A stretch of DNA of 64,000 nt from Xanthomarina sp. F2636L (GCF_026410195.1 NZ_JAPMLM010000055.1:248001-312000); one strand, 5' to 3'; positions 9,422-17,535 are shown, numbered from the stretch's first letter. Program-made: numbers and translations. Notes: generated by a model from the sequence alone, not told the origin.

Positions 9422-10039
9422 ATGACATCAATTAAAATGAAAACAATCAAAAAACAAATCGTATTAAAAATGGCTTGTGTAGCCTTGGCGTTATCATCTA
9501 GTATAACATACGCACAAAACAAAAATTCAGAAACAACAACACAAAGAGAGGGCTTTATCGTAGAATTTGTAGTAGGAGGGGGTATTATCAGTGTAGAAGA
9601 TAGTGCTGGTATACAAACCTTCGACGAAGCTCAAGGTGCATTTGTTTTTCCAGATTTAAAGTTAGGCTATATGTTAAATGAAAAGCTCGCCATTACAGTC
9701 TCTATGCCAGGAATGATATACGAATTTCAGGATAACGACAGACACTTCGGAGGGTTTGTTCCAGGACTTCAATATTGGGTAAAAGATCGCTGGTGGGTTC
9801 ATGGTGGAATCGGTTTAGCAATAGATTCGCCAGCACTATATGATATTGAAGACCATGTAAACGACGATTGGAACTTTGGTTGTGTAGTTAAGGCAAGTAG
9901 TGGGTACGAAATTTATAAGAAGAAAAACTTTGCACTTAATCTTCAGGCTAATGTCCTTCTTGGTCGTGCGTTTTTAGATGGCGATGCACACAGAGATGCA
10001 GTAACCTGTAATATAGGATTTGGCTTTAGCTGGTTATAA
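9422..10039 (+). CDS. Secreted outer-membrane beta-barrel-like protein, paralogue 2
   Basis: A 205-aa protein, second copy of the 834-1436 product, with a signal peptide ending TYAQ (about residue 32) and C-terminus GFSWL. Conserved blocks with the first copy include IQTFDxxQGA, KLGYML, MPGMIYEFQDNDRHFG and GRAFLDGD. The first codons contain three possible ATGs; ATG 9422 is used here, ATG 9437 gives a signal peptide of more usual length. Unlike copy 1, it is not followed by an alpha/beta hydrolase; that partner's paralogue is 6 kb downstream (16334). The 232 bases before it hold no supported gene. Function unknown. Confidence 0.8.
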   Translation: MTSIKMKTIKKQIVLKMACVALALSSSITYAQNKNSETTTQREGFIVEFVVGGGIISVEDSAGIQTFDEAQGAFVFPDLKLGYMLNEKLAITVSMPGMIYEFQDNDRHFGGFVPGLQYWVKDRWWVHGGIGLAIDSPALYDIEDHVNDDWNFGCVVKASSGYEIYKKKNFALNLQANVLLGRAFLDGDAHRDAVTCNIGFGFSWL

Positions 10040-10091
10040 GCAATAAAGACAATAATGTATTCCAAAAATCATCATGAAATTAAGTAGCTAA

Positions 10092-10129
10092 ATAGCATCC
10101 TATGAATTCTATGTATTTTAGGATGCTAT
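10092..10129. other. Perfect 11-bp hairpin between two genes
   Basis: ATAGCATCCTA (10092-10102) and TAGGATGCTAT (10119-10129) are perfect inverted arms around a 16-base loop. There is no following T run, so it is not a classical Rho-independent terminator; it may stabilise the 3' end of the upstream beta-barrel message or act as a binding site before the lipoprotein gene. Confidence 0.5.
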
Positions 10130-10156
10130 AAGCGAAGAGTTATAAAAATTTTATAA

Positions 10157-10843
10157 ATGAAATATATTTTAGTATCCTGTTTAGTATTGTTGCTTAATTG
10201 CTCAAATAAGGCCAATTCAAAAAAACTATCATCAACTTTAGGTAAAGAAGAAAGTCTTATTCAAGTACTTGATACAATCTGGACAACCGAACAAACCCCA
10301 ATTAGATTAAGAGACTCATTAATGGCTATTCATGGTGTAGACTCGGAGTTAGTTAAAGAGCAGCAAGCTATTATAGAAAGAAACCACGCAATTAATGAGA
10401 AAAAAGTGAAAGACATTTTAGATCATTACGGATGGCCAACGAAAGAAATGGCTGGAGAGCAAGGAAATTGGACTATATGTAATGTCATTCAACATGCAGA
10501 TAATGATGTTAGAATACAATATCTTCCCATGATGAGGCAAGCTGTAAAGGATAAAAAACTAGAACCTCGATTTTTGGTAAGAGCTGAAGATAGAATTGCT
10601 ACCGAAAGAGGAGATTTACAAATCTATGGCGGACAGATGAAATACTACCCAGAAACCAAGAGCTTTAATGTATGGCCAATTTACGATCCAGTTAATTTAG
10701 ATAAAAGAAGAACTGAAATTGGATTGGATTCAATTGCTGTATTCCTTAATAATAGATTTGATTTTGAATGGAATCTCGAAGAGCAATTAAAACGAACAAA
10801 AGAATTTGAGTTAGCAAAGCAAAAGATAAATAGTACAGATTAA
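10157..10843 (+). CDS. DUF6624-type lipoprotein
   Basis: A 228-aa protein with a short signal and lipobox LLNC (Cys at about residue 15), so probably anchored to a membrane. The body resembles the DUF6624 family: DxIWxxEQxPIRLRDSL, a central HYGWPTKEMAGEQGN stretch, NVIQHAD, then Lys/Arg-rich LVRAEDRIATERGDLQIYG and WPIYDPVNLDKRR. No catalytic role is known for the family. A perfect hairpin precedes the gene and the Vat-like acetyltransferase begins 14 bases after it, so the two are probably cotranscribed. Confidence 0.75.
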   Translation: MKYILVSCLVLLLNCSNKANSKKLSSTLGKEESLIQVLDTIWTTEQTPIRLRDSLMAIHGVDSELVKEQQAIIERNHAINEKKVKDILDHYGWPTKEMAGEQGNWTICNVIQHADNDVRIQYLPMMRQAVKDKKLEPRFLVRAEDRIATERGDLQIYGGQMKYYPETKSFNVWPIYDPVNLDKRRTEIGLDSIAVFLNNRFDFEWNLEEQLKRTKEFELAKQKINSTD

Positions 10844-10857
10844 AAATATAATACCTT

Positions 10858-11481
10858 ATGACCGGACCAGATAAAAACATAAAATTCCCACTGGAGCATT
10901 ACGACAAACTATGTTTTTTGAAAAACATAATTAAAAATCCAAATATCATTGTTGGAGATTATACCTATTATGATGATTTTGAAAATGTAGAGAACTTTGA
11001 GAAAAATGTGAAATACCATTTTGACTTTGTGGGCGACAAATTAATCATTGGAAAATTCTGTATGATTGCTTCTAACGTTAAATTCATAATGAACGGAGCA
11101 AATCATTTAACAGACGCCATGTCAACATATCCCTTTGCGGTTTTTGGTAATGGCTGGGAACATGCCATGGAAGGAAAAACATATCCACAAAAAGGAAACA
11201 TTAATATTGGTAACGATGTTTGGATAGGCTATAACGCAACAATTATGGCTGGTGTAACTATTGGAGATGGAGCAATTATTGCTACAAACGCAACGGTAAC
11301 TAAAGATGTTGCCCCTTATACCATTGTTGGTGGAAATCCTGCCAAGGAAATTAGAAAACGATTTTCAGAAGAAGTCATTACAAAACTTTTAGAGCTTCAA
11401 TGGTGGCATTGGGATATCGAAAAAATCACTAAGAATGTAAAGAACTTAACTGACAATAAAATTGAGAAATTTATAGAATAA
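10858..11481 (+). CDS. Vat/CatB-like xenobiotic O-acetyltransferase (left-handed beta helix)
   Basis: A 207-aa hexapeptide-repeat acetyltransferase closely resembling the streptogramin A/virginiamycin (Vat) and CatB group. Signatures: IIVGDYTYYDDF near the N-terminus, IGKFCMIA, the catalytic-histidine loop NHLTDAMSTYPF, the repeat block INIGNDVWIGYNATIMAGVTIGDGA, and IVGGNPAKEIRKRF followed by LLELQWWHWDIEKI. Length is as expected (about 205-220). Family members acetylate a hydroxyl on streptogramin A or chloramphenicol, but many chromosomal members have unknown substrates. It follows the DUF6624 lipoprotein by 14 bases. Family call is firm; drug resistance is not established. Confidence 0.88.
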   Translation: MTGPDKNIKFPLEHYDKLCFLKNIIKNPNIIVGDYTYYDDFENVENFEKNVKYHFDFVGDKLIIGKFCMIASNVKFIMNGANHLTDAMSTYPFAVFGNGWEHAMEGKTYPQKGNINIGNDVWIGYNATIMAGVTIGDGAIIATNATVTKDVAPYTIVGGNPAKEIRKRFSEEVITKLLELQWWHWDIEKITKNVKNLTDNKIEKFIE

Positions 11482-11677
11482 TTGAATTTGGTCAGATTAT
11501 TTAAGTAGAACTTTAAACTCCAACAATCCAACTTCTTTTGAAAGAAATAAATACAAACAATTGAACAAATAGAAACAAAAAAGAAATCAAAATTGGTTGT
11601 CATTCCTAGATTTCTTTCATAACATTATTCTCCCTCTGAAAACAACTAAAAAAACAAAAAACTGAATAAAAATCTTT

Positions 11678-11713
11678 AAAAGTGTGATTTTTCAAAAAAT
11701 TTGCGAATAATAA
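11678..11713 (+). promoter_or_regulatory. Promoter-like element 1 (GTGTGATTTTT ... TGCGAATAAT)
   Basis: GTGTGATTTTT, a 9-base spacer, and TGCGAATAATA precede the membrane protein ATG at 11734. The same pair, with one base more spacing, occurs at 12207-12243. Neither half fits the housekeeping TAnnTTTG promoter well. Because an ECF sigma gene lies in the same run, this may be the promoter read by that sigma factor. Confidence 0.5.
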
Positions 11714-11733
11714 GTAAACTAACCTATTATAAT

Positions 11734-12195
11734 ATGGCAACTAGAAAAATTATCGGAATTGTGTTTTCAGTTATAGCAATTCTATTTAGTACAATCTTCG
11801 TAATACATTCAGATTTAAATATTGATTTAAAAGAATATTTTGATTTTTCTTTTAAAAGTTATTTCAGTTTATCCTATTTTAATCAAATTTTACCACTAAT
11901 CATCTGCTTAATTCTTTTGTACGGAGGTATATTGTTAATAATAAAACCTACTAAATCAAATCCTATTTTAGCCTTATTCGGATTCACAGTACTTGAAGGA
12001 ATTGTGTTCAGTTGGTTTGGTATAATGTCTATTGATTTTCCAACTTATATTGTCGCAATATTTTTTTCTAGTGCACTATTTGCTCTATGGATTGCTTATT
12101 CTGACAATATCAATCAAAAACGCTTATCCTTAAAAAATGGTATTTCTAGTTTAATTATGGGAACTATAATTAATGCTTTTTCTTATTATTTATAA
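11734..12195 (+). CDS. Integral membrane protein of unknown function (153 aa)
   Basis: ATG 11734 is chosen because the longer frame from TTG 11701 begins inside the promoter-like element. The product (MATRKIIG...) has about four hydrophobic segments: residues near 6-27, 48-70, 77-100 and 104-120, plus a possible fifth at the C-terminus, with few charges. No family was recognised. It is first in a run with a secreted hydrolase, an ECF sigma factor and a membrane protein, and the next gene has its own copy of the promoter-like element, so it may belong to the same regulon. Confidence 0.65.
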   Translation: MATRKIIGIVFSVIAILFSTIFVIHSDLNIDLKEYFDFSFKSYFSLSYFNQILPLIICLILLYGGILLIIKPTKSNPILALFGFTVLEGIVFSWFGIMSIDFPTYIVAIFFSSALFALWIAYSDNINQKRLSLKNGISSLIMGTIINAFSYYL

Positions 12196-12206
12196 TTTTT
12201 TTCTAA

Positions 12207-12243
12207 AAAAGTGTGATTTTTTATCCTGTACTGCGAATAATAT
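12207..12243 (+). promoter_or_regulatory. Promoter-like element 2 (GTGTGATTTTT ... TGCGAATAAT)
   Basis: Second copy of the element at 11678-11713: GTGTGATTTTTT at 12211, then TGCGAATAATATA at 12232. It ends 17 bases before the ATG at 12261. Duplication before two adjacent genes, upstream of an ECF sigma gene, suggests an autoregulated ECF promoter. Confidence 0.5.
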
Positions 12244-12260
12244 ATAAAACAGTCAAAATA

Positions 12261-13304
12261 ATGAAAACGCATTTCTTTAAAATTATTTTAGTTGCACTTT
12301 GTATAACAATGAATACTGCTACAGCACAAAATGAAGCAAAGCAATTTGAGAAAGTTCAAAATGAAATTATAAACCTTATCAACTTACCTAATCCAACGTT
12401 TAGTCCAGATATAGTTCCTAAACCGATGACGCCTGAAGCAATTGCTGACTTAGGGTTTGAACAGACGTATAAAAACATTTCACAGAAGTTTACTATGAGA
12501 GATGGAAAACAACTATTTTCTTATGTATATAAAAGTGAAAGTAATACAACGATTATTTTACTTCACGGAATCCTTTCCAGTTCTTATTTAATGAACCAAA
12601 CAGCTGGATTATTAAAAGAAGCAACGAATAGTGAAGTTGTAGCTTTGGATTTTAGAGGTCACGGCCAGTCAGATGGAAAACCTGGAGATGTAGATTATAT
12701 CAATCAATATGCGGATGATTTAGAAGATGTTATTTCGGAGATTAAAAATGAAAAACCGAATCAAAAAATAATTCTTGCAGGACACTCAATGGGTGGAGGA
12801 ATAATTTTACGATATGCTATGAAAGAGAATACTCCTAAAGTTGACGGATACCTTTTATTTGCTCCTTATTTGGGTGTAAACTCTCCAACTGTAAAAACAA
12901 CAAATTCAGTTGAAGAACAAGCCTTTATAAAATTGCATATGAATAGAATTATTGGTTTAAAAATGATGAACGCTATTGGAGACACAACACACAATAACCT
13001 TCCAGTATTGTTTTTTAATCTTCCAGAATCGATGCCTATTACAAAGTATAGTTATAGCGCAAACGAAAGTATGTCTCCATTAGATTATAAAAAAGGCTTA
13101 AGCGCCATAGACAAACCATTACTCGTGGTAGTTGGAAGTGAAGACGAGGCTTTTGATGCCTATAAGTTTACTTCAGCTGTTACAGAAAATAGTACTGGTG
13201 AAGTGTATATTGTTGAAAATGAAACCCATAATGGAGTTCGTCATAACAAGAAAGCCATGGAAGTAATTTCACTTTGGACAAAAAATCATAAATTACAATG
13301 GTGA
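12261..13304 (+). CDS. Secreted alpha/beta hydrolase (monoacylglycerol lipase-like)
   Basis: ATG 12261 gives a clean signal peptide (MKTHFFKIILVALC... ending TATAQ); an upstream GTG at 12213 lies inside the promoter-like element and is rejected. The 347-aa product has the alpha/beta hydrolase core: LLHGIL oxyanion loop, ALDFRGHGQSDG, nucleophile elbow GHSMGGG, an acid in VVGSEDEAFD and a His in NETHNGVRHN. The RGHGxSxG block resembles monoacylglycerol lipases/lysophospholipases. It is followed after 12 bases by the ECF sigma gene, so a sigma/anti-sigma pair probably shares its transcript. Confidence 0.82.
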   Translation: MKTHFFKIILVALCITMNTATAQNEAKQFEKVQNEIINLINLPNPTFSPDIVPKPMTPEAIADLGFEQTYKNISQKFTMRDGKQLFSYVYKSESNTTIILLHGILSSSYLMNQTAGLLKEATNSEVVALDFRGHGQSDGKPGDVDYINQYADDLEDVISEIKNEKPNQKIILAGHSMGGGIILRYAMKENTPKVDGYLLFAPYLGVNSPTVKTTNSVEEQAFIKLHMNRIIGLKMMNAIGDTTHNNLPVLFFNLPESMPITKYSYSANESMSPLDYKKGLSAIDKPLLVVVGSEDEAFDAYKFTSAVTENSTGEVYIVENETHNGVRHNKKAMEVISLWTKNHKLQW

Positions 13305-13316
13305 AATCACTTACAA

Positions 13317-13826
13317 ATGATGGCAAACAAGAAAGAACAATTCATAAAAACTTTAGATGAGCATAAAAAAATCATTTATAAAATTGTGAATTCTTACTGC
13401 CAAAATAAAGAAGATAGAAAAGATTTAGAACAAGAAATTATTATCCAATTATGGAAATCGTTTGATAAGTATGACAGCAATTATAAGTACTCCACTTGGA
13501 TGTATCGAATTGCCTTAAACGTTGCGATTTCATTTTATAGAAAAGAAAAAAAGTGGTCTGTTAAAAATGACTTTTACAATGAAGAATCTATTTTCAAAAT
13601 AGAAGAAGATACTAGTGAAGAGCAAACTGAACTAAATTATCATCTAAAATTATTACAAGAATTCATTCATAATTTAAACGAACTAAATAAAGCACTAATG
13701 CTATTGTATTTAGAAGAGAAAAGTTATGAGGAAATTTCAGAAGTGCTCGGTATTTCTAAAACTAATGTCGCCACAAAAATTAGTAGAATTAAATTAAAAT
13801 TAAAAAAAGAATTTCAAAATATATAG
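13317..13826 (+). CDS. ECF-type RNA polymerase sigma factor
   Basis: A 169-aa protein with sigma region 2 at about residues 12-80 (IIYKIVNSYCQNKEDRKDLEQEI, then YSTWMYRIALNVAI) and region 4 at about 115-165 (LYLEEKSYEEISEVLGISKTNV, a helix-turn-helix that would bind the -35 element). Two consecutive ATGs allow a start at 13317 or 13320. It is followed after 4 bases by a membrane protein with a cytoplasmic N-terminus, the expected arrangement for an ECF sigma and its anti-sigma. The repeated elements at 11678 and 12207 are candidate target promoters. Confidence 0.9.
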   Translation: MMANKKEQFIKTLDEHKKIIYKIVNSYCQNKEDRKDLEQEIIIQLWKSFDKYDSNYKYSTWMYRIALNVAISFYRKEKKWSVKNDFYNEESIFKIEEDTSEEQTELNYHLKLLQEFIHNLNELNKALMLLYLEEKSYEEISEVLGISKTNVATKISRIKLKLKKEFQNI

Positions 13827-13830
13827 CATT

Positions 13831-14490
13831 ATGGAAGCAAGAGAATTAAATAAAATATTAGCAGCTTACGATACTAAACTAGACAAAAAATTAAGTTTGA
13901 ATGTAGCCTCTTTTAAAAGTATCAATTTAGACAAATCAGAAAAGAGAACACAAAGTATTCTTAAGTACAGAATTATAGAAATTGTTGTTTTTTCTTTATT
14001 AGCACTGTTTATGGGAAATTATATTGCAAGTAATTGGACACAACCACATTTAGCGATAAGTGGAATTATTGTTGGTGTTTTTACTCTAATTGCATTAGCT
14101 GGCAGTATAGGACAGGTAACCTTATTAAAACAAATTGACTTTGCAAAACCAATAGTTGATATAAGAAAAAAGATAGAATTAGTAAATACTCACGGATTGT
14201 TATTTGTGAAATTAATGTTTTTATCCACCCCAATATGGTGGGCTTATGTGGTGGTTGCAAGCGACTCTTTATTCAACATTGATTTATATGCTAATATGGA
14301 TGTCGATTTTGTGCTAAAATACCTTATGGTTAATGCCTTATTAATTATCCCGTTAGTTTGGTTTTTATATAAATTAACTTATAAAAACCTACATATTACA
14401 TGGGTAAGAAAAACTATAGGATTATTTGTTGGAACAAAAACCATGAAAGCTTTAGAATTTTTAAAGGATATTAAAGAGTTTGAAAGTTAA
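13831..14490 (+). CDS. Four-helix membrane protein, candidate anti-sigma factor
   Basis: A 219-aa protein beginning with a charged helical stretch of about 45 residues (MEARELNKILAAYDTK...), followed by four hydrophobic segments at roughly 50-70, 76-95, 125-148 and 165-185, and a basic C-terminal tail. The layout, cytoplasmic N-terminal domain then membrane helices, and its position 4 bases after an ECF sigma gene suggest it holds that sigma factor at the membrane. No RskA or FecR motif is visible, so the role is inferred from position. Confidence 0.65.
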   Translation: MEARELNKILAAYDTKLDKKLSLNVASFKSINLDKSEKRTQSILKYRIIEIVVFSLLALFMGNYIASNWTQPHLAISGIIVGVFTLIALAGSIGQVTLLKQIDFAKPIVDIRKKIELVNTHGLLFVKLMFLSTPIWWAYVVVASDSLFNIDLYANMDVDFVLKYLMVNALLIIPLVWFLYKLTYKNLHITWVRKTIGLFVGTKTMKALEFLKDIKEFES

Positions 14491-14515
14491 ACATCTTTTA
14501 TAGAAAAAACGAACA

Positions 14516-14645
14516 GCTAACAATGTATATGAAAAATAGACATAATAGTACTAAAACCAAGTCTTTTGGTTCTTGTCGAAGCTTGTGCTAAACTGTAAGC
14601 CTTGCGCTTTGAAATCACCTCCTTTACATACACTAACCCGTTGGC
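14516..14645. repeat. attC-like imperfect inverted repeat element
   Basis: GCTAACAATGTATAT (14516-14530) and TTACATACACTAACCCGTTGGC (14624-14645) form imperfect inverted arms; the right arm reverse-complemented begins GCCAAC and ends TGTATGTAA. A small internal hairpin AACCAA/TTGGTT lies at 14555-14571. The arms resemble an intergenic hairpin family I recall beside accessory genes of Flavobacteriaceae and loosely recall integron attC sites, but the GTTRRRY core is not exact. It sits directly before a small membrane protein gene. Confidence 0.45.
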
Positions 14646-14661
14646 ACTAATTTGAAAATCA

Positions 14662-15219
14662 ATGAATCGATTCATTAGAACCCTAGAGAAATATACTTCC
14701 GGGAAAAAAGTATTAGGTCTTTTTATACTGACCAATGTTGTTTACTTATTTATGATATTAGTAACCATTCCAAAAACAATGGAATTCTCTAACGGAATGA
14801 AGTTGTTGGATATGTTGCCTACAGGATATAATCTGGACTATGTAAATAAATTATTCAGGACGCTTGGTGAAAATGGACGTGAAACCTATTTAACTAACCA
14901 AATTCCTGTGGATATGATTTATCCGCTACTTTTTGGACTGACCTATTCTCTGCTTTTGGCATATTTTTTGAAAAAATTAAACAAACTCAAATCCCCTTTT
15001 ATCTATCTTTTACTTTTACCAATAATTGCGGGAATCTCGGATTATCTGGAAAATATCGGGATTATCATAATGTTGAACAGTTATCCAGACTTGACAGAGG
15101 CTACAGTTAATGCAACCAATACTTTTTCAGTTATAAAAAGCACTTCAACCAGTATGTTTTTTATTGCATTGATAACAATGTTAATAATGCTTGGAATTAA
15201 TCTTGTAAAGAAGAAATAA
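14662..15219 (+). CDS. Four-helix integral membrane protein of unknown function (185 aa)
   Basis: A 185-aa protein with hydrophobic segments at roughly residues 16-37, 92-113, 117-135 and 160-182 and a long soluble loop between the first two (GMKLLDMLPTGYNLDYVNKLFRTLGENGRETYL) that should face the periplasm. ATG 14662 directly follows the attC-like inverted repeat, an arrangement seen for cassette-borne genes. No family recognised. Base composition matches its surroundings. The 122-base gap to the next gene contains a likely promoter but no gene. Confidence 0.7.
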   Translation: MNRFIRTLEKYTSGKKVLGLFILTNVVYLFMILVTIPKTMEFSNGMKLLDMLPTGYNLDYVNKLFRTLGENGRETYLTNQIPVDMIYPLLFGLTYSLLLAYFLKKLNKLKSPFIYLLLLPIIAGISDYLENIGIIIMLNSYPDLTEATVNATNTFSVIKSTSTSMFFIALITMLIMLGINLVKKK

Positions 15220-15341
15220 AACAAACAGACGAATTTAATTAAGGAAAATAGAATAACTAATATTCTATAAATAGGTTCTAATTTTCAAACACGAACCTTT
15301 ATGTTTGAAATATACTGCAATTTTGCTATAAATATTTAGTT

Positions 15342-16304
15342 ATGAAAACAGCAATTTATACAAAATACGGTTCACCAGAAGTTATTCAGGTTGTTGATAC
15401 CGCAAAACCATTACCAAAACCTAACGAGGTTTTAGTAAAAATTAAAGCATCATCTGCAACAATAGCAGATACCATGATGCGTCAAGGAGTACCGAAATTT
15501 GGAAGGTTATTTTTAGGTGTATTTAAACCCAAAAACACAGCTTTAGGAACTGGCTTTTCAGGAGTTGTAGAGGCTAAAGGTTCACAAATCACAAAATTTA
15601 AAGTAGGTGATGAAGTTTTTGGAGAAAAACTATTTAGTAATGGTTGTAATGCTGAATATATATGTATAGCAGAAGATATGGTAATTGAAAAAAAACCAAC
15701 TACTATTTCTCATCAAGAAGCCGCAACTATTAGCGATGGATTTTTAACATCCTATAGTTTTTTAAAGGATATAGGAAATTTAAAAAAGGGACAACACATT
15801 CTTATTAATGGTGCATCTGGTAGCTTAGGATCGGCAGCAGTTCAAATAGCCAAGCAAATGGGAGCATTTGTCACAGGTGTTTGTAGTACTTCCAATATCG
15901 ATTTAGTAAAATCATTAGGAGTGGAGGATGTTATAGATTATAAAAAGAATGATTTTACAGAAATGGGGAATACTTATGATATTATTTACGATACCGTAGG
16001 CAAATCATCTTATAAAAAAAGCAAAAAAGTATTAAATCATAACGGACTTTTTATGTCACCAGTGTTAAGTTGCGAACTTTTATGGTGTACAATGCTTTCG
16101 CCAAAAAAAGTAAAATTTTCTGCAACGGGTATGAGAAAGCAAAAAGACTTAAAATACTTATTTAACGAGCTGCTTTCACTTTTTAAGGAAGACAGACTGC
16201 AGGCAATTATTGATAGAACGTATCCATTAGATCAAATTATAGAAGCTCACAACTATCTTGAAAGTGGAAATAAATATGGTAACATAGCAATCATTAATTC
16301 TTAG
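15342..16304 (+). CDS. Zinc-free medium-chain NAD(P)-dependent alcohol dehydrogenase/quinone oxidoreductase
   Basis: A 320-aa MDR-family protein. The N-terminal GroES-like domain (TKYGSPEVIQVVDTAKPLPKPNEVLVKI, GTGFSGVVEAKGSQITKFKVGDEVFG) lacks the structural and catalytic zinc cysteines, and the Rossmann domain has GASGSLGSAAVQIAKQMGAFVTGV. This identifies the quinone oxidoreductase-like, NADPH-preferring branch. Substrate unknown. It is followed 29 bases later by an alpha/beta hydrolase gene, so the two may be cotranscribed. Confidence 0.88.
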   Translation: MKTAIYTKYGSPEVIQVVDTAKPLPKPNEVLVKIKASSATIADTMMRQGVPKFGRLFLGVFKPKNTALGTGFSGVVEAKGSQITKFKVGDEVFGEKLFSNGCNAEYICIAEDMVIEKKPTTISHQEAATISDGFLTSYSFLKDIGNLKKGQHILINGASGSLGSAAVQIAKQMGAFVTGVCSTSNIDLVKSLGVEDVIDYKKNDFTEMGNTYDIIYDTVGKSSYKKSKKVLNHNGLFMSPVLSCELLWCTMLSPKKVKFSATGMRKQKDLKYLFNELLSLFKEDRLQAIIDRTYPLDQIIEAHNYLESGNKYGNIAIINS

Positions 16305-16333
16305 TATATCATCAATCAAAAACAAACAGTTTT

Positions 16334-17188
16334 ATGTTATTTAAATCACAAGAAGGAAAATCAGCAATGCTAAAGCTCTACAATCAAAAGCTAGAAGATC
16401 TATGTATCGATTATTCCGAAAAATTAGTAAAAACCAAATTTGGTGCTACCAATGTTATTGTAACTGGGAATTTTGAGCTGCCACCATTGCTACTTATTCA
16501 TGGTACTGCAGGTTGTGCCCCTTTAATGCTAGAGTCCTTTTCAGAACTATCCAAACATTATTGTATTTATGCTGTAGATGTATTGGCACAGCCTAATAAA
16601 AGCGACGAAAATAGGCTAGACACGAAAACGTTAGACTATGGAGAATGGTTATTAGAAGTCATTATAAAATTAAGATTAAAAGAGGTAACTTTAGTAGGCT
16701 TTTCCTTCGGTGGGTTAATTAGCCTAAAGGCGCTTGAATTTAGTGAAATACCAATAAAAGAAGTCTTCCTAATAGCACCAGTTTATATCGTAAACGGAAA
16801 CCCATTGCTTGGCTTATTTAAGATGTTCCTGCCCTTAAAAAAATTTATAAAGACTAATAACCAGCACGATATTAAAAAAGTAATGAACGCACTTTTTTCA
16901 GAATACAATGATTTTGCATTAGAATTCATGTCATCAACTTTTAAGCATTGCAATATGGATTTTTCGCCTTTACCTATAATATCAAAAATAAATGCTCAAG
17001 ATATAGAAACCCCAATTACAATTTTCGCAGCAGAAAACGATTTGATGTTTCCAGGTAAAAAAATGATAAAACGAGCAAAAAGAGTTTTTCCAACTTTAAA
17101 GGAAGTGTTTTTACTTAAAGGTTCTAAGCATGTTCCAACTAATAAAGAGTTTGATAAAATAGAAGAGGAGATAATAAATAGCATATAA
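16334..17188 (+). CDS. Alpha/beta hydrolase, paralogue 2
   Basis: A 284-aa cytoplasmic protein related to the 1447-2322 product. Triad features: HG in LLIHGTAGCAP, nucleophile elbow GFSFGG, acidic residue in AAENDLMFPG and His in SKHVPTN. Both copies keep CAP after the HG, AVDVLAQPN/AIDVLGQPN and RAKRVFP/RAQKLFP, so they arose by duplication and diverged. This copy is placed after a quinone oxidoreductase rather than the beta-barrel gene. It is the last gene before the non-coding module that starts the 17-27 kb island. Confidence 0.85.
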   Translation: MLFKSQEGKSAMLKLYNQKLEDLCIDYSEKLVKTKFGATNVIVTGNFELPPLLLIHGTAGCAPLMLESFSELSKHYCIYAVDVLAQPNKSDENRLDTKTLDYGEWLLEVIIKLRLKEVTLVGFSFGGLISLKALEFSEIPIKEVFLIAPVYIVNGNPLLGLFKMFLPLKKFIKTNNQHDIKKVMNALFSEYNDFALEFMSSTFKHCNMDFSPLPIISKINAQDIETPITIFAAENDLMFPGKKMIKRAKRVFPTLKEVFLLKGSKHVPTNKEFDKIEEEIINSI

Positions 17189-17231
17189 GTTTTGTTAAAC
17201 AATTAATTACTATTTCATAGAGTTAAGCAAA

Positions 17232-17417
17232 AATAGGATTTCGATGTTAACCTTAGCCTCATAAAATTTTAGTTCATAATTTTCTATTATTTCTAAAAGT
17301 TATTCATGAATCTCCTTCGTCGATTTGGGTAAAACACGTGATATATTAAATAATCAAGTGGATGATTTAATATAATGGCGAGATGATGCGGCTGTAATGA
17401 GCGACCATATTTTAGGC
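17232..17417. repeat. Left copy of island-flanking direct repeat (blocks A and B)
   Basis: Block A (17232-17273) shares the core GCCTCATAAAATTTT and about 80 percent of its 42 bases with 26426-26466. Block B (about 17394-17417) shares GAGCG..CATATTTTAGG with 26479-26502. Order and orientation are the same on both sides of the cargo. Between A and B the left copy carries an extra stretch with a palindrome. Confidence 0.6.
17342..17374. repeat. 33-bp near-palindrome 1
   Basis: The arms 17342-17357 and 17359-17374 match at 14 of 16 positions about the centre 17358. The half-site TGGATGATTTAATAT recurs, with one change, in the palindrome at 18839-18879. The two lie on either side of the unknown gene 17536-18354. 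Possible roles: protein-binding dyad, recombination hairpin, or transcript-end structure. Confidence 0.7.
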
Positions 17418-17535
17418 TATACAAATGCAATGACCCTGTGCTAATAATTATAAATACAACAATTTAATAAAACCATATTCTTAAACATTTCAATAAACAT
17501 CAACACCAACCTATCCATTTATTTCTTATCTTAGA

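Larger units (their letters stand above)
17189..17535. other. Gene-free interval at the left edge of the island
   Basis: These 347 bases hold no supported gene. They contain two blocks repeated in the same order after the Gabija genes (17232-17273 with 26426-26466, and 17394-17417 with 26479-26502) and a 33-bp near-palindrome (17342-17374). The left copy is longer than the right one because about 108 bases including the palindrome lie between the blocks. Confidence 0.6.

Noticed and set aside
9250-9435. 61-codon + strand frame before the second beta-barrel gene
   Set aside because: Sits in the promoter/leader region and overlaps the next start; no family signal and AT-rich low-complexity product.
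11701-11733. Upstream TTG start for the membrane protein gene (and GTG 12213 for the next gene)
   Set aside because: Both lie inside the duplicated promoter-like elements; later ATGs give better N-termini.
14517-14735. 72-codon minus-strand frame over the attC-like repeat
   Set aside because: It covers the inverted repeat and the start of a + strand membrane gene; no supporting evidence.
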